A stretch of 64,000 nucleotides of DNA, taken from assembly GCF_016899955.1 (NCBI RefSeq), contig NZ_JACJJL010000010.1, positions 61,403-125,402 on the forward strand, in the 5' to 3' direction. Below are positions 8,715-16,020 of the stretch, in pieces. A model generated the notes under the pieces. The model did no database searches and was not told the DNA's origin. It worked only from the letters and a program-made list of their open reading frames with translations. The stretch is from Marseilla massiliensis (GTDB lineage Bacteria > Bacteroidota > Bacteroidia > Bacteroidales > Bacteroidaceae). The stretch's first letter is position 1; each line of letters starts with the position of its first letter. The position numbers and the translations under genes are program-made.

Positions 8715-9227
8715 CTACGGTACGATTTCGTAAACCGTCCGGCTGTCGTTGCGGAAGATGTCCTGTTCAATCTGCTGCCCGACTTTCACGATGCTGTCAA
8801 TGTCCGCATTGACCTTCAGGCTGAGGACGGGGGCAAATTCCAGATGGTCGTAATCAACGGGGATATTGTTATAGGTCGTTTCGACAACGGGATAGCCGTG
8901 CTCCCCGGCGAAGCGTTTTAACGAGTCCAGATAAGGGAGCTGCTCCTTGCTCATGGCTTCAAAGTCGATGTAGAACTTCCCGTTTTCCTGCATGAAATAG
9001 ATGCAGTCCGTACCGTTGCTACAGATGCCCGTGAAGTCAAACTCCGTGCGTCCTGCCTGCACGTTCCTCAACACTTCGGGGAGCTTGTCCATCGTGATGC
9101 GTGCGGCACTTGGTACAGGAAGAACGGCGCTCCAGTCCTGCTGCGCCTGCTTGCCCGTGTTCCTGCACCCTGAAAGCCCGAAAACAAGGGCTAACATTTC
9201 CATTATTATAACCTTCATACTTTTCAT
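8715..9227 (-). CDS. Hypothetical lipoprotein
   Basis: 170-aa predicted lipoprotein: a short hydrophobic leader ends in a lipobox VFGLSGC (Cys about 21) when translation starts at the ATG at 9227. An upstream in-frame ATG at 9275 would bury the leader, so the shorter form is preferred. The mature domain is unrecognised. TATCTTTA on the minus strand near 9285 is a possible -7 box (seven of eight positions), making this the likely first gene of the 9227-to-7239 unit. Confidence 0.6.
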   Translation of the reverse strand: MKSMKVIIMEMLALVFGLSGCRNTGKQAQQDWSAVLPVPSAARITMDKLPEVLRNVQAGRTEFDFTGICSNGTDCIYFMQENGKFYIDFEAMSKEQLPYLDSLKRFAGEHGYPVVETTYNNIPVDYDHLEFAPVLSLKVNADIDSIVKVGQQIEQDIFRNDSRTVYEIVP

Positions 9228-9440
9228 GTCTGTTCCTATTTTATTAAGCCAATGAGTTGGCAATCCTAATCTCACCGCCTAAAGATACGGAAAAATAACA
9301 GAAAGGCAGACCGCAGGGCAGGAAAATTTTGCGAATTACCTATTCCGGTTGGTCAAATACCTGCAAATGAATAAATTGAGGCACACGCAATATGCTCACA
9401 GCAGATTATATTCAATATGACATGGACAAGTATTTTCATG

Positions 9441-9992
9441 TCATTCAATACCGTACAGCTTCTTTTTGGCGCAGACAAAAGAATTCCAATCCTGGAAAAG
9501 TTCTTTGATGCGGTTCACATATTTGTTGCCTTTCTTGTAGTCCCAATCCCAATGTACCCAAACCGTGTGGTATTTCTGGTTCGTATCCACCGAATAGTGG
9601 TGCGTTTCCATTAGGATGTCGTCAATGTGGTTCCTGAAATCTTGGATGTTGTCCCAAGTGGAGAACACCGGGTCGTATTCCTCGCCCTCCTTGAAATCCT
9701 TCGTCATATACTTTGTTTCTTTGTAATAGGTGCGGGATATGGATTCGTATTTCTCCAAAGTGTCCAGCGGCAATGTTTCAATGTCGTATTTCTCCACAAT
9801 CTTGCGCAATTCGCAGGTGTCGCAGGGTGCATTGCTTACTACAAAGGCTTCGTGTTTCATGCCATCGTTCAGTCTTGTGAGAATCGGATAAAACTCCGTC
9901 GGCTTGTCAGGATTGTACCCGCAAGCCAACCATTTCCACATCAGCAGACCGACTGCGAGGATGGTCAGGAGAAGTATCGTTCGTTTCTTCAT
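9441..9992 (-). CDS. Hypothetical membrane-anchored protein
   Basis: 183-aa protein with an N-terminal signal or anchor helix (TILLLTILAVGLLMWKWLACG) and an acidic, aromatic-rich soluble domain containing a CDTC pair (about 57-60). I do not recognise the family. It is separated by about 210 bp from the other minus-strand cargo genes and likely has its own promoter in the repeat-rich region upstream. It resembles small envelope cargo proteins of Bacteroidales ICEs only in size and topology. Confidence 0.6.
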   Translation of the reverse strand: MKKRTILLLTILAVGLLMWKWLACGYNPDKPTEFYPILTRLNDGMKHEAFVVSNAPCDTCELRKIVEKYDIETLPLDTLEKYESISRTYYKETKYMTKDFKEGEEYDPVFSTWDNIQDFRNHIDDILMETHHYSVDTNQKYHTVWVHWDWDYKKGNKYVNRIKELFQDWNSFVCAKKKLYGIE

Positions 9993-10024
9993 ACTATTCT
10001 GTTTCCTTTATTGTCAATCCTCTC

Positions 10025-10096
10025 CAACTCGTTTTTCCAAGTTGCCCAACTCGTTTCCGTGAGTTGCTCAACTCGCCGGGCTGAGTTGCCCAACTC
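10025..10096. repeat. 22-bp iterons built from a GAGTTGCCCAACTC palindrome
   Basis: Three 14-bp palindromes of the form RAGTTGCYCAACTC lie at 10039-10052, 10061-10074 and 10083-10096, exactly 22 bp apart. A CAACTC half-site at 10025-10030 keeps the same phase. Two helical turns of spacing put all sites on one face of the DNA, as expected for a cooperative operator or a replication-type iteron. They lie between the minus-strand gene at 9992 and the plus-strand HTH gene at 10429. The rest of the gap (10097-10428) has no gene; a GACCTTTG at 10388-10395 may be a -7 box. Confidence 0.85.
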
Positions 10097-10428
10097 ACGA
10101 TTTCGGGCCGCTGGACTTGCGGAAACGGGGCGGGCAGGCTTCGACAATGGCGTATTGCACACAATAAATTCAAATGTACAAAAATATTCGGGAGGCGCAG
10201 GCTTCCGCTCCGGATTTAACATTTCGAACGGTGCGGAAGAGAAAACAAGAGCGGCTTCGCCCGTGCTTGAATGCCGGGCAGAGCCGCCTTTTTTGCGCCC
10301 GTATGCGGGGAAAACAGGGGGCGGCGGGAGGAAAACGGAAAAAATCATTCCATACCCTTCCCATACTATGGAATGCGCCTGCGGAGGATTGCAGACCTTT
10401 GCACCGTAATCATTAAGAAATAACAGTT

Positions 10429-10920
10429 ATGGACACAATGACAATGGAACAAGCCCGTGGCAGGACGGGCACGGGAAACGGCGGCAAGACCGGGCGGAAA
10501 ACCGTCAGGGGGAAAGACCCGGAGGCCGTGGCACGGGAACAGTTCGAGGCATGGATGCAACGCATCATGGAGCGGTTTGACCGTCAGGACAAAATCATCT
10601 CGGTGCTGATAAACAAGGATGCCGCCGGGGTGAAGTACATGGACGGGGAACGGCTGTATGACAACCAGGACCTGTGCGAGATGCTGCGCACCAGCAAGCG
10701 GTCGCTGCAACGCTTCCGCAGCGAGTACGGGCTGCGCTACCGGAAAATCAGCCGCAAGAGCTACTACAAGGAGTCGGACGTGCTGGAGTTCATCAGCCGG
10801 AACATGGAGGAGGTGGTGCAGGACGGCGAGAAGGTGCTGAAGATGAAGGACGAGGCAAAGAGGAAACCGGACAAGGCGAAAAGAAAAGGCGGCGGGAAAC
10901 GTGTGGCGGTACACCGCTGA
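10429..10920 (+). CDS. HTH DNA-binding protein, first gene of the excision block
   Basis: 163-aa protein with a basic N-terminus, a helical linker (about 38-65) and an excisionase-like HTH_17 domain (about 75-125: DNQDLCEMLRTSKRSLQRFRSEYGLRYRKISRKSYYKESDVLEFI), then a Lys/Arg-rich tail. It probably binds ICE DNA and belongs with the downstream processing genes (DUF3945-like, topoisomerase III). CTnDOT has comparable small HTH genes before exc. The 22-bp palindromic iterons upstream could be its own operator; that is inference. Confidence 0.8.
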   Translation: MDTMTMEQARGRTGTGNGGKTGRKTVRGKDPEAVAREQFEAWMQRIMERFDRQDKIISVLINKDAAGVKYMDGERLYDNQDLCEMLRTSKRSLQRFRSEYGLRYRKISRKSYYKESDVLEFISRNMEEVVQDGEKVLKMKDEAKRKPDKAKRKGGGKRVAVHR

Positions 10921-11096
10921 GAGTATATCGCAAAGGCGAAAAGAAGGAAAAAGGGATGCATGGGCAGAGTCCCGGCAGTCCCGGCATCCCGCCCCGCCCA
11001 ATGTTTGCGGACATGGACAAAGGGAAAGCGATACGACAAGAAAACGGATAAGCGGTGCAAGCCGTAGTGTTAATTATCAATTAAAAAACATCAAAA

Positions 11097-12806
11097 ATGG
11101 AACAGAAAAAGAAAAACGAGAAAGACGTGCTGGTCGTCCGCGACGAGAAGACGGGCGAAATCAGCGTAGTAGCCGGGCTGGACAGCAAGGGTTATCCGAA
11201 GACGGCTCCAGCAAAGGCAGAACACTCGCAGGACTTCCTGCGCTTCGACCGCCACGGCGACATGGTGGATAACTTCTTCAGGAACTTCTACCGCCAGTGC
11301 AAGGAGCCGACACGCTTCGGCTTCTACCGGGTGGCGGCGGACATGGCAGATGCGGTGCTGCCGGTCATCAAGGATTTGCTGAAAGACCCTGCGGCAAACG
11401 CGGAAATGCTCGCGGCGCACAAGGTGGACACCGCCGAATACCAAAAGCAGGCGGAAACGCTGGCCGGTGGGCAGGCTCCGGAAACGGAGGAGGCGAAAAG
11501 AGAAAACGCCGAAACGGAGGCTGTGGAACAGCAGGCTACGGAGGAGACGAAAAAAGAGAATACTGACGAAAATAGTGTACAACAAAAAACAGATGAGACA
11601 ATGGAAGAACTGAAACAAGAACAGGGCGTACAGCCGTCCCAAGAGGGCGGAACGCCGACGGAACAGGTGCAGGAGCCTGCACAGGAGCAACAGCAACAGA
11701 AGCCGGAGAAGCAGAACCTAATAGCGGACGGCGATGTGGACTGGGAGGAGCTGCGCAAGTGCGGCATTGACAGGGAAAAGCTTTCAGAAAAGGATTTGAA
11801 AGCCCTGATGAATTACGGCAAGACGGGGCTGGTGACGGTGAAGCCGACCTTCGCCTATGAGAGCTACGAGCTGCAAGCCCGCCTCTCATTCCAAAAAACG
11901 GAGGACGGCAAGCTGAAACTCACTCCGCATTTCATCCGTGACGCGCCAAGGCTGGATGTTCCCTATAAGGGCTATTCCTTTACGGACGAGGACAGGAACA
12001 ACCTGAAACACACGGGAAATCTGGGCAAGATGGTGAGCGTGGCGGATGAGAGGACCGGCGAGTTCCGCCCCTCGTACATCAGCATCGACCGCCTGACGAA
12101 TGAAATCGTGGATGTTCCGGCGAACAAGGTGCGCATCCCGGACAAAATCGGGCTGACCCCCGTGTCATCGGCGGAGAAGGACATCCTGCGTGCCGGGCTT
12201 GCCTTGCCCAAGGAAGTGACGCTCAAGAACGGGCGTAAGTTCCATGCCCTGCTCCAAGTGAACGCCGACAAGCGCGATGTGGAGTTCGTGCCGGGACAGA
12301 AAAATCAGAATCAGGCACAACGGCTGGCGGACAGCAGGCGGGGGCAAAACAATGACCCGTCCGACACGCAGCAGAACCAAGGGAACGAAAGCGACGGGAA
12401 GCGGCAACGCCGCAACCGCTCGTGGACGAACGAGGACGGCAGCATCCGTCCCATCAAAAAATGGAAAGACGACACATTTACCGAACAGCAAATCAAGGAT
12501 TACGTGGCGGGCAAGACGGTGGTGCTTGCCAACGCGAAGGACGACCAAGGGCAGCCCTGCACGAAGTACCTGAAGTTCAGCTTCGAGAAAGGGCGTCCGC
12601 TGACCTACTCGCAGAATCCCGACCTTGCGCAGACCGTCGCCCCGTCGAACGAGAGCAGGACGCAGCTTGCCGTGAACAACGAGGGCAAGACCAACGAGGC
12701 CACCAAGCACGTGAAGGAGCCGTTGCAGCAGGGTCAGACCGCACCAAAGGACGAAACCCAGCAGAAACGGCAGACCAAGAAATCCAAAGGCATGAAGGTG
12801 TCCTGA
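11097..12806 (+). CDS. DUF3945/DUF4099-type ICE protein
   Basis: 569-aa protein of a family common in Bacteroidales ICEs upstream of topoisomerase III. The N-terminal ~110 residues (DVLVVRDEKTGEISVV..) precede a Glu/Gln-rich low-complexity linker (about 120-205). A DUF4099-like segment (about 215-285) and a DUF3945-like segment follow, with the characteristic YKGYSFTDEDRNNLKHTGNLGKMV (about 285-310), and again near 460-525. The tail is basic. Molecular function is unknown; its invariable company suggests a role in ICE DNA processing. No gene fills the 176 bp upstream. Confidence 0.75.
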   Translation: MEQKKKNEKDVLVVRDEKTGEISVVAGLDSKGYPKTAPAKAEHSQDFLRFDRHGDMVDNFFRNFYRQCKEPTRFGFYRVAADMADAVLPVIKDLLKDPAANAEMLAAHKVDTAEYQKQAETLAGGQAPETEEAKRENAETEAVEQQATEETKKENTDENSVQQKTDETMEELKQEQGVQPSQEGGTPTEQVQEPAQEQQQQKPEKQNLIADGDVDWEELRKCGIDREKLSEKDLKALMNYGKTGLVTVKPTFAYESYELQARLSFQKTEDGKLKLTPHFIRDAPRLDVPYKGYSFTDEDRNNLKHTGNLGKMVSVADERTGEFRPSYISIDRLTNEIVDVPANKVRIPDKIGLTPVSSAEKDILRAGLALPKEVTLKNGRKFHALLQVNADKRDVEFVPGQKNQNQAQRLADSRRGQNNDPSDTQQNQGNESDGKRQRRNRSWTNEDGSIRPIKKWKDDTFTEQQIKDYVAGKTVVLANAKDDQGQPCTKYLKFSFEKGRPLTYSQNPDLAQTVAPSNESRTQLAVNNEGKTNEATKHVKEPLQQGQTAPKDETQQKRQTKKSKGMKVS

Positions 12807-12812
12807 TTGCCG

Positions 12813-12825
12813 CCACTAAATCCAT
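12813..12825 (+). promoter_or_regulatory. sRNA-complementary motif between DUF3945-like gene and topoisomerase
   Basis: CCACTAAATCCAT, perfectly complementary to the sRNA segment at 15393-15405. It lies 7 bp after the stop of the DUF3945-like gene. Without the small transposon-like insertion at 12920-13111 it would sit about 130 bp before the topoisomerase start. Confidence 0.5.
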
Positions 12826-12916
12826 CCGACAATAATCAACGGATTGAAACGGGGTTTGAACACCGCCCTGTGCCGCATATCCCACGGACAAGGACGTGCC
12901 CCGTTTCATTTCCATC

Positions 12917-13114
12917 TAAGAAGCTGTTTTGAATTTCTCCAAAAAGTTTTTCTTGGCTTGATGTATCCGTTTCCGTGTGTGCTTTGGGCAATTTTTTGGT
13001 CCTTTTCGCTCCTGTTCTTCGTCAGATAGCCCGCTATCTTCCTCATCACAGAAGCGAAAATGCCTCAAAAACTTATCCCAAATCATCGCACGATAAATTC
13101 AAAACAGCTTCTAA
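12917..13114. mobile_element. MITE-like insertion with perfect inverted ends and a TAA duplication
   Basis: The element proper is 12920-13111 (192 bp). Its ends GAAGCTGTTTTGAATT and AATTCAAAACAGCTTC are perfect 16-bp inverted repeats, and both flanks carry TAA (12917-12919 and 13112-13114). A 3-bp TNA duplication fits IS5-type (IS427/IS1031 group) transposition. No transposase fits inside, so it is non-autonomous or an internally deleted remnant. It separates the DUF3945-like gene from topoisomerase III and may alter coupling or supply a promoter. Confidence 0.75.
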
Positions 13115-13151
13115 AAAAACAAAAGTATCAACAGATTAAATAGAAAAAGAC

Positions 13152-15254
13152 ATGATTACCATATTGGCAGAAAAACCGAGCGTCGCCCGTGAGATAGCAC
13201 GGATTGTCGGCGCAATGAAAAGAGAAGAAGGGTATTTCACCGGAAACGGCTACCACGTGACATGGGCATTGGGGCATCTGGTACAACTTGCCCTGCCCGA
13301 CGGGTACGGCATCAAGGGCTTCCGGCGTGACAGCCTGCCCGTCATCCCCGAAAGGTTCGAGTTAATCCCCCGTCAGGTGAAGACGGACAAGGGCTACAAG
13401 GCGGACGCAGCGGCGGTGAAGCAAATCAAGGTGATAACCAAGCTGTGGAACGAGAGCGACAGTATTATCGTGGCAACCGACTGTGCCCGTGAAGGAGAAT
13501 TGATATTCCGCTACCTCTATGCCTATACCGGCTGTACCTTGCCCTTTCAAAGACTGTGGATAAGCTCGCTGACCGATGCCGCCATCCGCAAGGGATTGAA
13601 AGAATTGAAGGACGGTCACGAATACGACTGTCTCTATCATGCCGCCAAAGCCCGTAGCGAAGCCGACTGGCTGGTGGGCATCAACGGCACGCAGGCATTG
13701 ACCGTCGCCGCCGGACGGGGCACGTATTCCGTAGGGCGTGTGCAGACACCCACGCTGGCGATGGTCTGCAAGCGTTTCTGGGAGAACAAGCGTTTCACGC
13801 CCGAACCGGTACACCAGCTGCATTTCTCCACTCCGTCGGTGAGCGTGGATGAGCTTGTGAAGTTCGCCTCGGTGGAGAAATGGAAAGACAAGGAGGAAGC
13901 CGCCGCATTATATAATAAGGTAAAGGCACAAATGGCGGCAACCGTTGTCAAAGTCGAAAAGAAAGAGAAGGTGGAGAACCCTCCATTATTATATGACTTA
14001 ACTACACTTCAAAAGGAGGCGAACACGAAGCACGGCTTCACGGCGGAGCAGACGCTCGACCTCGTGCAGAAGCTCTATGAGGCGAAGCTCGTCACCTATC
14101 CGAGAACGTCGAGCCGCTACATCCCGGAGGACGTGTTTGACGAAGTGCCTGCGCTGTTCGACCGTCTGGCAGGTCATTCGTCCTTTGCGGAGAAGATTGC
14201 AGATATGGGCGAACTGAACCGCCGCAGCGTGGACGCATCGAAAGTGACCGACCACCATGCGCTGTTGGTGACCCCGAACCGTCCGCTGGCTCTTTACAAG
14301 AACGAGCAGCTCATCTACGACATGATTGTGGGGCGCATGATTGAGGCATTTTCCCCGGAGTGCGTCAAGGACACGACCACCGTCCGTGCGGAGTGCGAAG
14401 GCGTGGCGTTTGAAACCAAAGGGTGTATCATCCGCAAGGTGGGCTGGCGTTCGGTCTATGGCGAGGACAGGGAGGACACCGTACTGCCCGACTGGAAGGA
14501 GGGTAACACGCTGGCGATGAACGGCTGCACGATGAGTTCGGGCATGACCCGTCCGAAGCCGCTGCACACGGAAAGCACCCTGCTGGCGGCAATGGAGACC
14601 GCCGGGCGCGAGGGTGTGGAGGACGAGGAAGCGCGGCAGGCGTTGAAGGACTGCGGCATCGGCACGCCCGCCACCCGTGCCGCCATCATCGAGACCCTGC
14701 TCCGGCGCGAATACATGGTGCGCGTGAAGAAATCGCTCGTGCCGACGGAGAAAGGGCTTGCCCTGTATTCCATCGTGAAGGGCATGGACATCGCCGATGT
14801 GGAAATGACCGGGCGCTGGGAGTCGGAACTGGCGGAGATAGAAAAAGGCAGGACGCCGCACGAGGCTTTCCTGCGTGACATCGAGGGCTACACCCGCAAG
14901 ATAACCACCGAACTGCTCGCCTGCGATAAAATCTTCGGTCACAAGGCATCGGGCTGTGCCTGCCCCAAGTGCGGCACGGGCACGATGCAGTTCTACGGCA
15001 AGGTGGTGCGCTGCGACAACCCGGACTGCGCCCTGCCGGTGTTCCGCCAGATAGCGGGCAGGACGCTCACCGACACGGAAATGACCGACCTGCTGGCAAA
15101 AGGAAGGACGGATGTCCTCAGCGGCTTCAAGAGCAAGCAGGGCAAGCCGTTCAGCGCGGCGGTCGCCTTCGACGCGGATTTCAACACCGTGTTCGAGTTT
15201 CCGGAGGCGAAAAGAACAAGAAAAGGGACAAACATGAAAGGAAGAAGAAAATAA
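13152..15254 (+). CDS. topB: DNA topoisomerase III (Exc-like)
   Basis: 700-aa type IA topoisomerase. The N-terminal Toprim domain begins MITILAEKPSVAREIARIVG; acidic metal-binding residues follow (VATDCAREGELI, about 111-122). The active-site tyrosine is Tyr316 in VTYPRTSSRYI. A zinc-finger-like CPKCGTGTMQFYGKVVRCDNPDC lies near 601-623. It relaxes or decatenates DNA; CTnDOT's homologue is called Exc and lies in the excision operon, though its catalytic activity is not essential for excision as I recall. Length and domain order are normal. A MITE-like insertion sits 40 bp upstream. The predicted RteR-like sRNA follows. Confidence 0.95.
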   Translation: MITILAEKPSVAREIARIVGAMKREEGYFTGNGYHVTWALGHLVQLALPDGYGIKGFRRDSLPVIPERFELIPRQVKTDKGYKADAAAVKQIKVITKLWNESDSIIVATDCAREGELIFRYLYAYTGCTLPFQRLWISSLTDAAIRKGLKELKDGHEYDCLYHAAKARSEADWLVGINGTQALTVAAGRGTYSVGRVQTPTLAMVCKRFWENKRFTPEPVHQLHFSTPSVSVDELVKFASVEKWKDKEEAAALYNKVKAQMAATVVKVEKKEKVENPPLLYDLTTLQKEANTKHGFTAEQTLDLVQKLYEAKLVTYPRTSSRYIPEDVFDEVPALFDRLAGHSSFAEKIADMGELNRRSVDASKVTDHHALLVTPNRPLALYKNEQLIYDMIVGRMIEAFSPECVKDTTTVRAECEGVAFETKGCIIRKVGWRSVYGEDREDTVLPDWKEGNTLAMNGCTMSSGMTRPKPLHTESTLLAAMETAGREGVEDEEARQALKDCGIGTPATRAAIIETLLRREYMVRVKKSLVPTEKGLALYSIVKGMDIADVEMTGRWESELAEIEKGRTPHEAFLRDIEGYTRKITTELLACDKIFGHKASGCACPKCGTGTMQFYGKVVRCDNPDCALPVFRQIAGRTLTDTEMTDLLAKGRTDVLSGFKSKQGKPFSAAVAFDADFNTVFEFPEAKRTRKGTNMKGRRK

Positions 15255-15310
15255 ATGACTACTTTTTGATAAAGTAAGCAGCATCTCGGAATAAAAATAA
15301 GCGAACTTAT

Positions 15311-15341
15311 TTTGTTCTCCCCTCGATTTGCATTACTTTTG
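15311..15341 (+). promoter_or_regulatory. Promoter of the predicted RteR-like sRNA
   Basis: TTTG at 15311-15314 and TACTTTTG at 15334-15341 are spaced by 19 bp, a complete match to the Bacteroides -33/-7 consensus. Transcription would start near 15347. Confidence 0.8.
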
Positions 15342-15346
15342 CCACT

Positions 15347-15437
15347 GATTCATGTAATAATCTGTTTCAATTCGTTGATACTGTTTATTTACATGGATTT
15401 AGTGGCGGCACTCGGAGGGATACCGGGTGCCTTTTTT
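15347..15437 (+). ncRNA. rteR: RteR-like small RNA (predicted)
   Basis: A consensus promoter and a strong rho-independent terminator bracket a ~90-nt transcript with no ORF, just downstream of topoisomerase III. Its position and length match what I recall of RteR, the sRNA that represses tra expression in CTnDOT. An internal segment, ATGGATTTAGTGG (15393-15405), just 5' of the terminator stem, is perfectly complementary to CCACTAAATCCA(T) found at 3481, 12813, 15549, 46561, 49801, 53624 and 57697, mostly 6-9 nt before start codons. The likely mode is antisense pairing that blocks translation or promotes early termination of mRNAs. The target set is inferred from sequence. Confidence 0.7.
15407..15437 (+). 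terminator. Rho-independent terminator of the sRNA
   Basis: The stem GGCACTCGG (15407-15415) pairs with CCGGGTGCC (15423-15431) with one wobble, across a 7-nt loop, followed by six T residues. Confidence 0.85.
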
Positions 15438-15548
15438 CTTTCTTTCCGGCAAATGCCGGACAAGCCGGCAAAAAGGGAGGTACAGGTCGGCGGGCTCAGC
15501 CTCACACAGCCGGTGAAAAGAGTAACGGACATATCTATAATCATTTAT

Positions 15549-15561
15549 CCACTAAATCCAT
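15549..15561 (+). promoter_or_regulatory. sRNA-complementary motif before DUF1896 gene
   Basis: CCACTAAATCCAT, 6 nt upstream of the ATG at 15568, in the position of a ribosome binding site and perfectly complementary to the sRNA segment at 15393-15405. Confidence 0.6.
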
Positions 15562-15567
15562 AAAAAG

Positions 15568-16020
15568 ATGAAACAGAACAAGAAAACCGTTCCAGTGGAA
15601 CTGTCCTATTACGGGCTGTACCTGCTGGACTACCTGAGAAAATACCATCCTGACAAAGCATCGGATACCGGTTTCATTGCCGGACGCGAAGAAGCCGCCA
15701 CCGCCACTTTCGAGAAGGAAAGGCTGGCGGGCGGCACGGTGGAGGACGCCCACGAGGAAGCCATGCGCGTGCTGCTCGAAGGGCTGCACTTCTCTCCCTA
15801 CGCCCTGCTGACGGAGGTCGTGGAGAGGGAGTTTGCCGACGAGGTGGCGGAACAGGAGCGTGAACCGTTCTGCCGCAGGCTCTACCCCCACCTGAACAAC
15901 CTGTTTGCCGGTTACGACACGTCGGATGACACCTTCGCCCTGTCACCCGCGCATGACCTGCTCTACACGGAGCTGGTAGGAACCGTCATGCTTTATCTGG
16001 AGTCCTATGGCGTTCAATAG
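15568..16020 (+). CDS. DUF1896 family protein
   Basis: 150-aa protein of the DUF1896 family, a small protein that regularly precedes the large methylase/helicase gene in Bacteroidales ICEs. It reads as a soluble, acidic, helical protein ([31 protein letters not shown]..). No catalytic motif is visible. Its last 14 bases overlap the start of the next gene (ATG at 16007), so the two are probably translationally coupled. The sRNA-complementary motif sits directly over its start region. Confidence 0.8.
   Translation: MKQNKKTVPVELSYYGLYLLDYLRKYHPDKASDTGFIAGREEAATATFEKERLAGGTVEDAHEEAMRVLLEGLHFSPYALLTEVVEREFADEVAEQEREPFCRRLYPHLNNLFAGYDTSDDTFALSPAHDLLYTELVGTVMLYLESYGVQ

Noticed and set aside
10025..10096. 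A rho-independent terminator
   Set aside because: The palindromes are short, repeated at a fixed 22-bp phase and not followed by T-runs.
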